Origin: Chloroflexi bacterium UBA5189
GTDB taxonomy: Bacteria > Chloroflexota > Limnocylindria > Limnocylindrales > CSP1-4
Assembly (NCBI GenBank): GCA_002413045.1
Contig: DHWF01000012.1
Coordinates: 18,639-82,638, forward strand
Length of the DNA stretch: 64,000 nt
Direction of reading: 5' to 3'
Part shown: piece by piece, positions 26,984 to 35,480 of the stretch
Layout: each line of letters begins with the position of its first letter
How positions within the stretch are numbered: the first letter of the stretch is position 1
The notes under the pieces: model-generated
Databases searched by the model: none
What the model was told of the DNA's origin: nothing
The model's input: the letters and a program-made list of their open reading frames with translations, nothing else
Position numbers and translations under genes: made by a program

Positions 26984-27654
26984 GCGCCGGCGGCGCCCGT
27001 GCTGCCAGGCGCGTAGATCGGCGTGCCGGCCGCGCACAGCGGGCAGGACGCCGCGCCCGGCTCGAAGGTCGGCAGGTCGAGGACCCACAGGGCGCTGAGG
27101 CTGTAGCGCCGCCCAGTCGAAGGCGATTCGAGCGAGCTGAGCCCGCCGGACCGATCGACGAGCACCGCGCACTCGACGATCTCGCCGCCGAGCGCCTCGA
27201 CCGCCGGGATCATGGCCAGGAGCGAGCCGCCTGTCGTGAGGATGTCGTCGACGAGGAGGACGCGCTCGCCCGGCGTGATCGTGAAGCCGCGGCGAAACTC
27301 GCGGCGCGGATGGCCGCTGCCGTGGACCTCCTCCGCGAAGATCGCCCGCGTCCCGAGCTGGCGGCCGGTCTCGAAGGCGAGGATCACGCCGCCGGTCGTC
27401 GGGCCTGCCACGAGGTCGACCATCGGGCGATCGTCGGCGCCGCGGTACCGACCGGCCCAGAACCCGCACAGCTGGCTGGTCGCATCAGGGTTGGACAGGA
27501 CGGCGAACTTCTCGAGGTAGGCACTCGAGTGGCGCCCGCTCTTGAGCAGGAAGTGGCCGTCGCGGAGCGCGCCGGAGCTCCGGAAGAGCGCCTCGGTGCG
27601 CTTGGCGATCGCGGCGCGGGCCGTCAGCTCGGTTGCTGGCTTGATCGAGGTCAT
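26980..27654 (-). CDS. pyrE: Orotate phosphoribosyltransferase
   Basis: The 224-residue enzyme converts orotate and PRPP to orotidine 5'-phosphate, the fifth step of UMP synthesis. The PRPP-binding loop is RVLLVDDILTTGGSLL, and the substrate region includes HFLLKSGRHSSAYLEKF. A C-terminal tail with CPLCAAG is usual for the long pyrE type of Gram-positive and Chloroflexi-like lineages. It starts with ATG and overlaps the downstream small gene. It sits apart from pyrD-pyrK by about 1.1 kb and from pyrC-pyrB-pyrR by about 10 kb. Confidence 0.94.
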   Translation of the reverse strand: MTSIKPATELTARAAIAKRTEALFRSSGALRDGHFLLKSGRHSSAYLEKFAVLSNPDATSQLCGFWAGRYRGADDRPMVDLVAGPTTGGVILAFETGRQLGTRAIFAEEVHGSGHPRREFRRGFTITPGERVLLVDDILTTGGSLLAMIPAVEALGGEIVECAVLVDRSGGLSSLESPSTGRRYSLSALWVLDLPTFEPGAASCPLCAAGTPIYAPGSTGAAGA

Positions 27655-27691
27655 CGGCCCCGAGTGTATTCGGGGCCGATGGTTCGATCCG

Positions 27692-28643
27692 TCAGGCCGC
27701 GGGCTCTGCCGGAACCTCCGGTGCCGACGTCATTCGGCGCACGCGGCGAGCGACCACGATCCCGATCCAGGCAAGGATCCCGAGCGCGATCAGGATCGGC
27801 AGCCAGACAATCGCGAACCAGATGCCCGCGGTCGCGAGCGCCTGGAGCACGCCGACGAGGCTGGCCGACGCCTGGTCGACCTGGCTCTTCGGGTCGAACT
27901 GCTGCTGCGACGTCTGCACCGGGTCCGGCTTCAGGGAGAAGGTCACGGTGAGCGTCGAGTACGCGGCCTGCTCCTGGAGCCCCGACTGCTGGGCTTGCAT
28001 CCTCGATCTGGCCACGCACCGTCGTCAGCTCGTCCTGGACGGCGAGCACGTCCTTGATCTGGGTGGCGCGATTCATGATCGCCTGGAGGGCCTGCTCGGT
28101 CGCCTGGAGGTTCTTGATCCGCGCTCCGAGATCGACGACCTGGCCGGTCACGTCCTCGGTCTTGGATTGCTCGCCGAGCACCTTCGTCGCGATGCCGCGG
28201 AGCCCGGTGAGCGCCTCGTCCCAGCGTGCCGCCGGGATCCGGAACGTGATCGAGGCCGGAGCGCTGTCGCCGTCGCCGGATCGATCCGAGCCACTGACGT
28301 AGCCGTTCAGCGCATCGATCTGGTGGGTCGCGCTGGCCAGCCCCGCGTCGATGTCGGTCACCTGGAGGACCATCGTGCCCGTCTTGATGATCAGCAGATC
28401 CTGGCCCGGTGCATACAGGTTGGCCGGGTTGCCGCTCGTGCCGTCGCCCGAGCCTCCGGACGAGCTCTCGTCGCCGAAGAGGGCCGAACCGGACGTCGCG
28501 GCAGGGGCCGGTGCTAACGCCGCGTCGCCGGCGGGCGCGCTCGTCGCGCTTCCCGCGCTCCCGCACGCGGCGAGGATCGCCGCCAGTCCGATCGAAGCCA
28601 GGAGGGCCGGTCCACGCCGGCGCGAAGTTCCCGTCGACAGCAT
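27692..28643 (-). pseudogene. DUF4349 lipoprotein interrupted by a one-base frameshift
   Basis: The first ORF (from ATG 28643) has a lipoprotein signal (AAILAACGSAGS) and most of a DUF4349 domain, including TGTMVLQVTDIDAGLASATH. At about 28001-28002 an extra base (GG instead of G before ATGCAAGCC) throws it out of frame. The correct continuation, LQEQAAYSTLTVTFSLKPDP, is in another frame and reaches stop at 27692 with a C-terminal hydrophobic segment. Joined, the two parts make a normal DUF4349 protein of about 316 residues with an N-terminal lipid anchor and C-terminal membrane helix. Either the gene is broken or the assembly has an indel. The AGGAG site before ATG 28643 is good. Confidence 0.82.
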
Positions 28644-28740
28644 TGCGCTGCTCCTCTCGTCGTGTCGGACGCGCGCAGGCGCCCGGCGCGCCGACGACGG
28701 CGCAGGGGTCGAGATGGTTCCGCGAGCGGTCAGCGGCCGA

Positions 28741-29919
28741 TCAGGGCCGGTACTCGACGCCCTTCGAGGAGGGCGCGGCGGCGCGCTTCGGAAGCGCGGT
28801 GCCGATCAGCGGCGCGAAGCTCGTGAGCCCGCGGCGCCGGCACTCGGCGGCGAGCTCGTCGACGAGGCGGACCGGGAGCGTGGGGTCGGCGAAGATCGCC
28901 GTGCCGACCTGTACCGCCGCCGCACCGACGGCGAGGTAGTCCAGCACGTCGGCGAGCTCCGTCACGCCCCCGATCGCGACGACCGGGATGTCGACGACCT
29001 GGCTGACCTCGTACACGATCCGAAGCGCGACCGGCTTGATCGCCGGCCCGGACAGGCCGCCGTACGTATTGCCGAGCAGCGGCCGCAGCCGGGAGGGCGA
29101 AACCGCGATGCCCGACAGCGTATTGATCGCGGTGAGCGCATCGGCGCCGGCATCGGCGATGGCGCGCGCGATCGGGCGCACGTCGGCGACGTTCGGTGAC
29201 AGCTTCACGAGCAGCGGCAGGTCAGTGGCCCGGCGCACCGCCGCGGTGACTCCGGCGGCGGCATCGGCATCGATCGCGAACTGGAGGCCACCCTTGCCCA
29301 CGTTCGGGCAGCTGATGTTGAGCTCGATCCCGGCAATGCCAGGCACGCCCTCGAGTCGTCGGACGACCTCGACGTAGTCGGCGACTGACTCGCCAGCCAC
29401 GTTCACGATCACCGGGACCTGCCAGCCTGCCCACGTCTCGGCGTACTTGGCGATGACCGCGTCGACGCCCGGGTTCTGCAGCCCGATCGAATTCAGCATG
29501 CCGCCCGGCGTCTCGGTGACCCGTGGCGTTGGGTTGCCGATGCGTGGCCGCAGCGTCGTGCCCTTGCAGCAGATCGCGCCGAGCCGCTGGACCTCGACGA
29601 CGTCGGCGTACTCGGTCCCGTAGCCGAACGTCCCCGACGCGACGAGGATCGGGTTCGCGAGGACGAGCCCACGACCAAGATCGACCGACAGGTCGACGTC
29701 GACGTCCGGCGCCGTCGCGACGGGCTTCTGCGGCGCGGCCGAGATCCGCGTCGAGGTCGCCGACGCGGCGCTGTTCGAGCTCACGGCGCCGCGGATGTCA
29801 GGCGCGCGCCGGACCACCGGTGCGATCGCGGGCTTGATCCGGCGGACGGTCGGGCGGCGCTTGGCGAGGCCGGGCCGCTCCCCGGTCGCAGAGGTGACGA
29901 CACGGCGCTTCGCCTTCAC
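28741..29919 (-). CDS. pyrD: Dihydroorotate dehydrogenase, class 1B catalytic subunit
   Basis: The 392-residue protein has the class 1B PyrD TIM barrel from about residue 80. Its start is VDLGRGLVLANPILVASGTF, and the active-site cysteine lies in GIELNISCPNVGKGG. The FMN motifs VVAIGGVTELADVLDYL and GTAIFADPTLPVRLVDEL close the barrel. The first 75 residues are a basic, Ala/Arg/Lys/Pro-rich extension not found in most homologues. The GTG start overlaps the pyrK stop by 4 bases (GTGA). It oxidises dihydroorotate and passes electrons through PyrK to NAD+. Confidence 0.93.
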   Translation of the reverse strand: MKAKRRVVTSATGERPGLAKRRPTVRRIKPAIAPVVRRAPDIRGAVSSNSAASATSTRISAAPQKPVATAPDVDVDLSVDLGRGLVLANPILVASGTFGYGTEYADVVEVQRLGAICCKGTTLRPRIGNPTPRVTETPGGMLNSIGLQNPGVDAVIAKYAETWAGWQVPVIVNVAGESVADYVEVVRRLEGVPGIAGIELNISCPNVGKGGLQFAIDADAAAGVTAAVRRATDLPLLVKLSPNVADVRPIARAIADAGADALTAINTLSGIAVSPSRLRPLLGNTYGGLSGPAIKPVALRIVYEVSQVVDIPVVAIGGVTELADVLDYLAVGAAAVQVGTAIFADPTLPVRLVDELAAECRRRGLTSFAPLIGTALPKRAAAPSSKGVEYRP

Positions 29920-30776
29920 CAGCCGCCCTCCCAGTCGAGCTCCTCGGAGGCGAAGACCGGGCCCTCGCGGCAGACGCGCTGCGGCGCGCCCGCGGTGGAC
30001 AGGACCACGCAGCCGAGGCACGCCCCGACCGCGCAGCCCATGTTCTGCTCCATCGAGACCTGGAGGAACGCCTTGCGCCGAGCCAGCGGCGAGCCCGCGG
30101 GCACGGGCCGCCCGGCGCCGCGCTTCCGGCCGAGCTTCGCGACGCCGAGCCGGCGCCCGCGCGAGGCCGCCAGCGACGAGAGGACGCGGAGCATCCCGAG
30201 CGGGCCACACGCGAAGGCCTGGTCGGCCCAGGCCTCGTAGGCGGGGATCAGCTCGGTCACGAACCCGTGATGCCCGACGGAGCCGTCATCGGTCGCAACC
30301 ACGTACTCGACCTCGTCCGGCAGCAACGAGGACGGGTACACGTCCCGGGCGCTCGCGCCGCCGAAGAGCAACGTCACCTGGCGCCCGTCGCGGATCGCCT
30401 CGTCGGCGAGCGAGCGAACGCCCGCGATGCCGAGCCCGCCGGCCACGAGCAGCACGTGCTGCGTCCGCGGATCCACCTCGAATGGCCGCCCGAGCGGGCC
30501 GAGCATGTCGACCCGGTCCCCGGGTCGCAGCCGCGTGAACCATTCCGTGCCGCGCCCGACAGTCCGGAAATGGATCGTCAGGGTCCCCGCCAGCGTGTCG
30601 ATCGTGTTGAACGAGAACGGGCGGCGCAGGACGAGGCCGGAGTAGTCGCCTGTTCGGACGTGGACGAACTGGCCGGCGCGCGCACCGGCGACGAGCTCAG
30701 GCGCGTGGTAGGTCTGGAGCCACTGGTCGGGCAGGATCTCGCGGCTGTCGAGCAGCTCGGCGCCCGCGAGGCGCAT
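29916..30776 (-). CDS. pyrK: Dihydroorotate dehydrogenase electron-transfer subunit
   Basis: The 286-residue FAD and [2Fe-2S] protein accepts electrons from PyrD and passes them to NAD+. Its FAD part has VLRRPFSFNTIDTLAG. The NAD-binding region has LLVAGGLGIAGVRSLADEA and QAFACGPLGMLRVL. The cluster cysteines at about 248, 253, 256 and 269 form C-x4-C-x2-C-x12-C. A basic insert of about 30 residues (from RRLGVAKLGRKRG to SPLARRK) sits between the NAD and cluster parts, where normal PyrK has only a short loop. ATG 30776 was chosen; a longer frame overlaps the next gene. Confidence 0.92.
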   Translation of the reverse strand: MRLAGAELLDSREILPDQWLQTYHAPELVAGARAGQFVHVRTGDYSGLVLRRPFSFNTIDTLAGTLTIHFRTVGRGTEWFTRLRPGDRVDMLGPLGRPFEVDPRTQHVLLVAGGLGIAGVRSLADEAIRDGRQVTLLFGGASARDVYPSSLLPDEVEYVVATDDGSVGHHGFVTELIPAYEAWADQAFACGPLGMLRVLSSLAASRGRRLGVAKLGRKRGAGRPVPAGSPLARRKAFLQVSMEQNMGCAVGACLGCVVLSTAGAPQRVCREGPVFASEELDWEGGW

Positions 30777-30837
30777 GGACGCGGGAACCCGCTCAGCCTG
30801 GCCAGCGGGGCTTGGGTCTCGCGTGCGGGTGGTCAGC

Positions 30838-31701
30838 CTAGGACTCCTTCTCCTCGGAGTCCTCGACGTCCTCGTGATCCTCGCCGTCCTCGGCGTCGTC
30901 GCCCTCGGCGGAGACCGCCGGGTACTGGTCGACGATCGCCTCGGCGAGGTCACCGAACACGTCGGTCGGGTCGTAGAAGCGGACGATCTGGTCCGGGCTG
31001 GAGATGTCCTGCCAGCCGGTGCCGCCCTCCGGGATCACCTTGCCACGGAAGCCGCCGACGGTCAGCTCGAGGTGCTCGTCCTCGTCGTCGACGACGACGA
31101 TCGCGTCGACGAGCCCGAGGACGCCGGCCGCAGCGTTCTCGAACTGCTCGATGAGCCCGGACTCGGTGCGCTGGCTGCGATCCTGGAAGTCGAGCGCGAG
31201 CTCATAGAGCGCGACCGCCGCGCCCGCCTCGTCCTTGGCCTCGGCCGTCGCCGGCTGGCCCGCGGCCCACTGGTCGGCGGCCGCCGCGTAGGCATCGACG
31301 GTCGGCGCGCCGTCCGTCTCGGCATCGCCGGTCACGGCACCGTCCTGGTCCGCAATGCCGATGTCCTCGGTCCGGGCATCGGCGAACGCCTGGAGGATGT
31401 CCGCGGGGTTGTAGATCTCGACGAGCTCGCCGGCGGTCTCGATGACCTCCGTCTCGGAGATCCACGCGCCGCGGCCCTCGTCGTAGACGCGGCTGCGGCT
31501 CCGGAACGTGCCGTCCGCGGAGACGGCGAGGTAGTCCGGGTCGTCGTCGATCAACACGATCCCGCCGAGCTGCTGGATCCGGTGCTGGTGGGTGGCCATG
31601 AACCGGTCGAGCTGCTCCCCGGCGCGCACGAGGAAGTCGGAGCGTTCGAGCTCGGCGTCCCGGGCCATCTCGGCCAGGAGGGCGTTTCGTCGGGCTTCCA
31701 T
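30838..31701 (-). CDS. Uncharacterised protein with an internally duplicated domain
   Basis: The 287-residue acidic protein has no recognised family. After a helical start (residues 1-44), residues about 46-108 and 196-256 look like two copies of one module. Both run from 'hydrophobic-D-D-x-D/E' through a strand, then 'G-W/A-W-I-S' and end in Y-(N/D)-P-(A/T)-D-(I/V): LVEIYNPADILQAFADA versus IVRFYDPTDVFGDLAEA. A linker of about 80 residues, Ala/Asp-rich then helical, separates them. The last 30 residues are nearly all Asp/Glu. ATG 31701 has a strong AGGAG site. It follows pyrK on the minus strand 61 bases away, but no pathway link is seen. Confidence 0.7.
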   Translation of the reverse strand: MEARRNALLAEMARDAELERSDFLVRAGEQLDRFMATHQHRIQQLGGIVLIDDDPDYLAVSADGTFRSRSRVYDEGRGAWISETEVIETAGELVEIYNPADILQAFADARTEDIGIADQDGAVTGDAETDGAPTVDAYAAAADQWAAGQPATAEAKDEAGAAVALYELALDFQDRSQRTESGLIEQFENAAAGVLGLVDAIVVVDDEDEHLELTVGGFRGKVIPEGGTGWQDISSPDQIVRFYDPTDVFGDLAEAIVDQYPAVSAEGDDAEDGEDHEDVEDSEEKES

Positions 31702-31711
31702 GTCCGGTCTC

Positions 31712-32038
31712 CTACAGGTGGACTTTGTACTCGGGTCCCATCCGCTCTCGGAGGAACATGGTGTGGTGGCGCTCCATGAGCCACTCGGCGCCCCGATGGG
31801 CGATCGCCTGGATCCCCTCGTCCTGCTCCATCGCGTCGAGCGTCCCGTATGACGGGAGATCGAACAGGAACAGGTTGTCGAAGTCCCAGCCGTGGGCCAC
31901 GTTGTACCAGCCGATGAACTTGACGCCGTATTTCTCGCTGGTCTCGCGCATCTGGCGCGGGAACAGGGTCTTCATGTAGAACTTGAAGAAGGGGTCGCGG
32001 CCGCGTCGAACGGTGAAGTAGGTCGCGAGCACGGGCAC
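31712..32038 (-). CDS. Small ABM-like dimeric alpha/beta protein, unknown function
   Basis: This 108-residue protein starts with GTG. The sequence YFTVRRGRDPFFKFYMKTLF and the following KFIGWYNVAHGWDFDNLFLF look like a ferredoxin-like alpha/beta barrel of the dimeric Dabb/EthD/ABM monooxygenase sort, but this is a weak fold impression. Conserved-looking Trp, His and Asp residues (YNVAHGWDFDN) could be functional. It lies 10 bases downstream of nothing recognisable and just upstream of the duplicated-domain gene. Confidence 0.55.
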   Translation of the reverse strand: MPVLATYFTVRRGRDPFFKFYMKTLFPRQMRETSEKYGVKFIGWYNVAHGWDFDNLFLFDLPSYGTLDAMEQDEGIQAIAHRGAEWLMERHHTMFLRERMGPEYKVHL

Positions 32039-32100
32039 GGGGCGAGTGGTCCTCCGAAAGGGCTTCCGGGATAGGGCGGCGCCTATTCTCGCATGCTCTC

Positions 32101-32517
32101 CTAGGTTGGCTCCGCTGGCTCGGCGGGCTCCGCTGGATCGCTTGACTCGTCCTCGATCTCGCCGACCGTCTTCGTTTCGGAGCGCATCGGGCGGCGGCGA
32201 CCGGCGGCGCGGCGGTCCGCCGCGACGAGACGCAGCAGGAAGATGACCGTCTGCCCCACGAACAGGAGCAGCACGAGCGTCAGCGCCAGCAGGAAGATCG
32301 TGATCGGGATGGGCCAGCTCCAGGCCGCGCTCAGGGGCGTCAGCACGACCACGACCGCCAGCACCACGACCTGGATCCAGAAGCAGCCGAGCCCGGGGCC
32401 TTTCTCCGCATCGAGCGGAGCGCCCTTGTACTCGACGGCACGCTGCGTCGGCGGGGGCGCCGCGGGCTGCTCGGCGGGTGCCCCTTCAGGGTCCTCGTCG
32501 GTTTGGTCGTCGGTCAC
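32101..32517 (-). CDS. Small two-helix membrane protein with acidic ends
   Basis: The 138-residue protein has an acidic, Pro/Ala-rich N-terminus (about 40 residues), two adjacent membrane helices (WIQVVVLAVVVVLTPLSAAW and ITIFLLALTLVLLLFVGQTV), and an Arg-rich then Glu/Pro/Ala-rich tail. It does not match a family I know. It starts at GTG 32517 and lies 19 bases from the glycosyltransferase stop on the same strand. Confidence 0.6.
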   Translation of the reverse strand: MTDDQTDEDPEGAPAEQPAAPPPTQRAVEYKGAPLDAEKGPGLGCFWIQVVVLAVVVVLTPLSAAWSWPIPITIFLLALTLVLLLFVGQTVIFLLRLVAADRRAAGRRRPMRSETKTVGEIEDESSDPAEPAEPAEPT

Positions 32518-32536
32518 CGGCGGACTCTAGCGGGCT

Positions 32537-33886
32537 TCAGCGGAGCACGGGCTGGCTGGTCCGTGCCACCTGCTCGATGCGGTCAGCGGCACGCACCGTG
32601 CCGGGATTCGCCTGGTAGCGCGCGGCGTCGGCCGCCATTCGCTCGCGCAGGGCGCGATCGGCGAGCAGGCGATCGATCGCGCCGGTCAGGTCGCGGTCGT
32701 CAAACGCGTACGCGGGCAGCCGGACGCCGAAGCCCGTCTCCTCGACGCGCTGCGCGTTGTCGACCTGGTCCCAGAAGAGCGGCAGGACGACCATCGGCTT
32801 GCCGAAGTTGAAGCACTCGGTGACCGTGTTGTTCCCGCCGTGGGTCACCACGAGATCGACCTGCGGCAGGATCGCGGGCTGCGGCAGGATCGCCTCGCCG
32901 ACCATGTTGTCGTGGAGCCGGATCTGGTCAGCAAGCGGGCCCTTGCTCACGATCACCCGATGGCGCGTGGCGCCGAGGACATCAATGAGCCGCTGAAGCA
33001 AGCCGACGTCCGCCGAGCCAAGACTTCCGAGTGACAGGTAGATGAGGCCGCCGCCGCCCTCGCGCAACCGCTCTGGGAGTGCCCACGTGCCGTCCGTCTC
33101 GCGCACGCACGAATCGAGGCGGTGCCACGTGGGCGCGAGTGGTTGCTCCCGCCGGTAATCGGCGGCCTCCGGGAACAGGTACAGGTTCAGCCACGGCGAT
33201 TCGGGCATGAAGTCCGGACCTTCGGGGTGCCACGCGAGTGCGGGCCCGCCGCGGGACCGACAGAAGGCGTCGTAATCGGCCCACATGGCGCGGTGGGTTC
33301 GCTCGACCTCTTCGAGGAACGCCGCGTTCGCCGAGCGATCCGCCACCGGATACCCGGAGCTGAACGGCGGCACGGCGGGATCCTTGAGCTCCGCGGGATT
33401 GCACGAGACGATCCGGACCCACGGCCGGCGAGACGCCGCGAGGGCCGGGAAGAAGATCACGTTGTCCTCGACGATCACGTCGGGCGCGAGCTCGTCGATG
33501 ATCTCGCGGAGCCGATCATCGACGTACTTCGACCCGTCAATGAGCGCCTGCCAGGTCGGCTGCATGAATTCGCCGAGCTGCTCGACCGTGGGCTTGCGGA
33601 AGATCGGCGCGGTGTCCCGGATGAAGTCGATCCAGAACTGGCCGGGAACCTCCTCGGTTTCCGGCTTCGGCCCGAGGCGCATCAGGCGCTCCTCGAAGCC
33701 CTTCTCCTCGAGCCGGCCGGCGAACGACTCCTCGACGATGAACACGACCCGATGGCCGCGCCTTCGGAGCACGTCGCCGATGCCGACGCAGTTGTTCGTC
33801 GGGCCGTAGGCGCCCTCGGGAAAGAACACGATCGTGCGCGTGTCGCCGGCCACGCGAGGATTATCGCGAGTCGCGCTCGTTACCAT
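32537..33886 (-). CDS. GT1-family (UGT/MGT-type) glycosyltransferase
   Basis: The 449-residue protein is a GT-B fold glycosyltransferase. The C-terminal UDP-sugar motif appears as HGGNNTVTECFNFGKPMV, with VLPLFWDQVDNAQRVEETG next. The N-terminal half begins with IVFFPEGAYGPTNNCVGIGD. Such enzymes glycosylate lipids, macrolides or small molecules; the acceptor is unknown. ATG 33886 leaves only 7 bases to the divergent decarboxylase start codon, so a later GTG at 33853 is an alternative that would leave 40 bases. Confidence 0.88.
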   Translation of the reverse strand: MVTSATRDNPRVAGDTRTIVFFPEGAYGPTNNCVGIGDVLRRRGHRVVFIVEESFAGRLEEKGFEERLMRLGPKPETEEVPGQFWIDFIRDTAPIFRKPTVEQLGEFMQPTWQALIDGSKYVDDRLREIIDELAPDVIVEDNVIFFPALAASRRPWVRIVSCNPAELKDPAVPPFSSGYPVADRSANAAFLEEVERTHRAMWADYDAFCRSRGGPALAWHPEGPDFMPESPWLNLYLFPEAADYRREQPLAPTWHRLDSCVRETDGTWALPERLREGGGGLIYLSLGSLGSADVGLLQRLIDVLGATRHRVIVSKGPLADQIRLHDNMVGEAILPQPAILPQVDLVVTHGGNNTVTECFNFGKPMVVLPLFWDQVDNAQRVEETGFGVRLPAYAFDDRDLTGAIDRLLADRALRERMAADAARYQANPGTVRAADRIEQVARTSQPVLR

Positions 33887-33893
33887 CCCCCCG

Positions 33894-35471
33894 ATGAGCG
33901 ACCCCGCCCGCCCCGACTGGCATCCAGAGCCAGAGCTGATCTCGATCCGCGACGCCGCGACCTCCCGCGATGCGCTCCGCGACGCCGGCGCAGCGATCTG
34001 GGAGACGGCCCTCGACTACGTCTACGACCACGCCTTCGTCCGGGCGATGGGCGAGCCGATCGAGTACGACGCGCTCCGATCGGTCTTCTTCGGGCCGAGC
34101 GGCGGGCCGGCCCCGGCACCGAACCAACCAGCGGCGCTCCAGTCGGTCCTCGAGGAGTTCTCGACCCGCGTCGCGCCGCACACGGTCAGCGCGTACCACC
34201 CGCGCTCGTTCGGCTACTTCACCCCGCCGCCGCTCCTCGCGTCGGTGGCCGGCGAGATCCTGGCGCAGGTCGCCCAGCAGGGCATCGACATCTGGCACGC
34301 CGGCCCGATCGGCGCGTTCGTCGAGGAGGAGGTCCTGCGCTGGCTGTGCGACCTCGTCGGGTACGGCGCGGGCAGCTTCGGGATCCTGACCTCTGGCGGC
34401 GTGATGGCCAACTTCATCGCGATGGCGCTCGTGCGCGACGTCCACCTGCCGGCGGTCCGCGGGCTCGCGGCGCCGCCGCGTGGGCGCTCCCTCGAGGGCG
34501 TTCGCGTCTACGCCTCCGACCAGACCCACTTCTCGATCGGCCGCGCGCTCGACGAGCTCGGCTTCCCGCCCGAGACGCTGGTCGTCGTCCCGGCCGATGC
34601 CGACTTCCGCCTTCGCGGCGCGCCAGTCGCCGAGGCGATCGCCGAGGACCGCGCGGCCGGCCTCCAGCCGATCGCGATCGCGGCCGTCGCGGGCTCGACC
34701 AACACCGGGTCCGTCGATCGCATCGGTGAGCTCGCGGACGTGGCCGCTCGCGAGGGCCTGTGGCTGCACGTCGACGCCGCGTACGGGGCGGCGGCGCGCT
34801 TCTCGCCGCGCCATGCCGATCGTGTCGCGGACCTCGAACGCGCCGATTCCGTTACCGTCGACCCGCACAAGTGGCTGTTCCAGGCCTACGACCTGGGCGG
34901 CCTCGTCGTCCGCGACGGGAGCACGTTGGCGCGCGCCTTCGGGACGCGCCGGCCCGAGTACTACCGGGCCGGCCATGGGCCCGCCCCGGACACGCACGAG
35001 GACGATGGCCACGGCTCGGCCGATCAGCTCAACTTCTGGCGCCTCGGGTTCGAGGGCACTCGCCGCTGGCGCGCGCTCAAGCTGTGGCTGTCCTGGAAGC
35101 ACATCGGGAGCGTCGGCTTCGGGGAGCTGGTCGCGGCCAACGTCGACCTTGCCGACCACCTGAGCGACCTCGTCGCGGCGGCCGATGACTTCGAGGCGCT
35201 GCCGGAGCGCCAGGAGCTGTCCGTCGTGTGCTTCCGGCACCTGCCCGGTGGCGCCGCGGTCGCGGCGCGGCTCGCCCCGGAGTCCCTCGACGCCCACCAG
35301 GACCGGCTCCAGCAGGCGCTCGAGCGCTCCGGCGACGGCTGGCTGTCGACGACGCGCCTGCGTGGCCGCACGTACCTCCGGGCCGGGATCCTCAACACGC
35401 AGTCGACGAAGGCGGACGTCGAGGCGCTCCTCGAGCTGCTGCGGGAGCTGGGTCAGGCGGTATCGGGGTAG
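33894..35471 (+). CDS. Group II PLP-dependent decarboxylase-like protein
   Basis: The 525-residue protein belongs to the group II pyridoxal-phosphate decarboxylases (glutamate, aromatic amino acid, tyrosine). The PLP lysine is in DSVTVDPHKWLFQAYDLGG. Upstream motifs are SYHPRSF-like AYHPRSFGYFTPPP, TSGGVMANFIAM and GLWLHVDAAYGAA (Asp contacts the pyridine N). Substrate cannot be told. The ATG at 33894 follows a C-rich stretch with no clear binding site. It is followed 9 bases later by the zinc-finger membrane protein. Confidence 0.88.
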   Translation: MSDPARPDWHPEPELISIRDAATSRDALRDAGAAIWETALDYVYDHAFVRAMGEPIEYDALRSVFFGPSGGPAPAPNQPAALQSVLEEFSTRVAPHTVSAYHPRSFGYFTPPPLLASVAGEILAQVAQQGIDIWHAGPIGAFVEEEVLRWLCDLVGYGAGSFGILTSGGVMANFIAMALVRDVHLPAVRGLAAPPRGRSLEGVRVYASDQTHFSIGRALDELGFPPETLVVVPADADFRLRGAPVAEAIAEDRAAGLQPIAIAAVAGSTNTGSVDRIGELADVAAREGLWLHVDAAYGAAARFSPRHADRVADLERADSVTVDPHKWLFQAYDLGGLVVRDGSTLARAFGTRRPEYYRAGHGPAPDTHEDDGHGSADQLNFWRLGFEGTRRWRALKLWLSWKHIGSVGFGELVAANVDLADHLSDLVAAADDFEALPERQELSVVCFRHLPGGAAVAARLAPESLDAHQDRLQQALERSGDGWLSTTRLRGRTYLRAGILNTQSTKADVEALLELLRELGQAVSG

Positions 35472-35480
35472 GATCGCCGC

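Noticed and set aside
27651..28643. A complete 330-residue DUF4349 protein
   Set aside because: Its C-terminal third is out-of-frame sequence. The real C-terminus is in another frame (27692-28015), so the gene is frameshifted.
28741..30210. A 489-residue PyrD with a long N-terminus
   Set aside because: The first part is antisense-like and overlaps pyrK; the GTG at 29919, coupled to the pyrK stop, is a better start.
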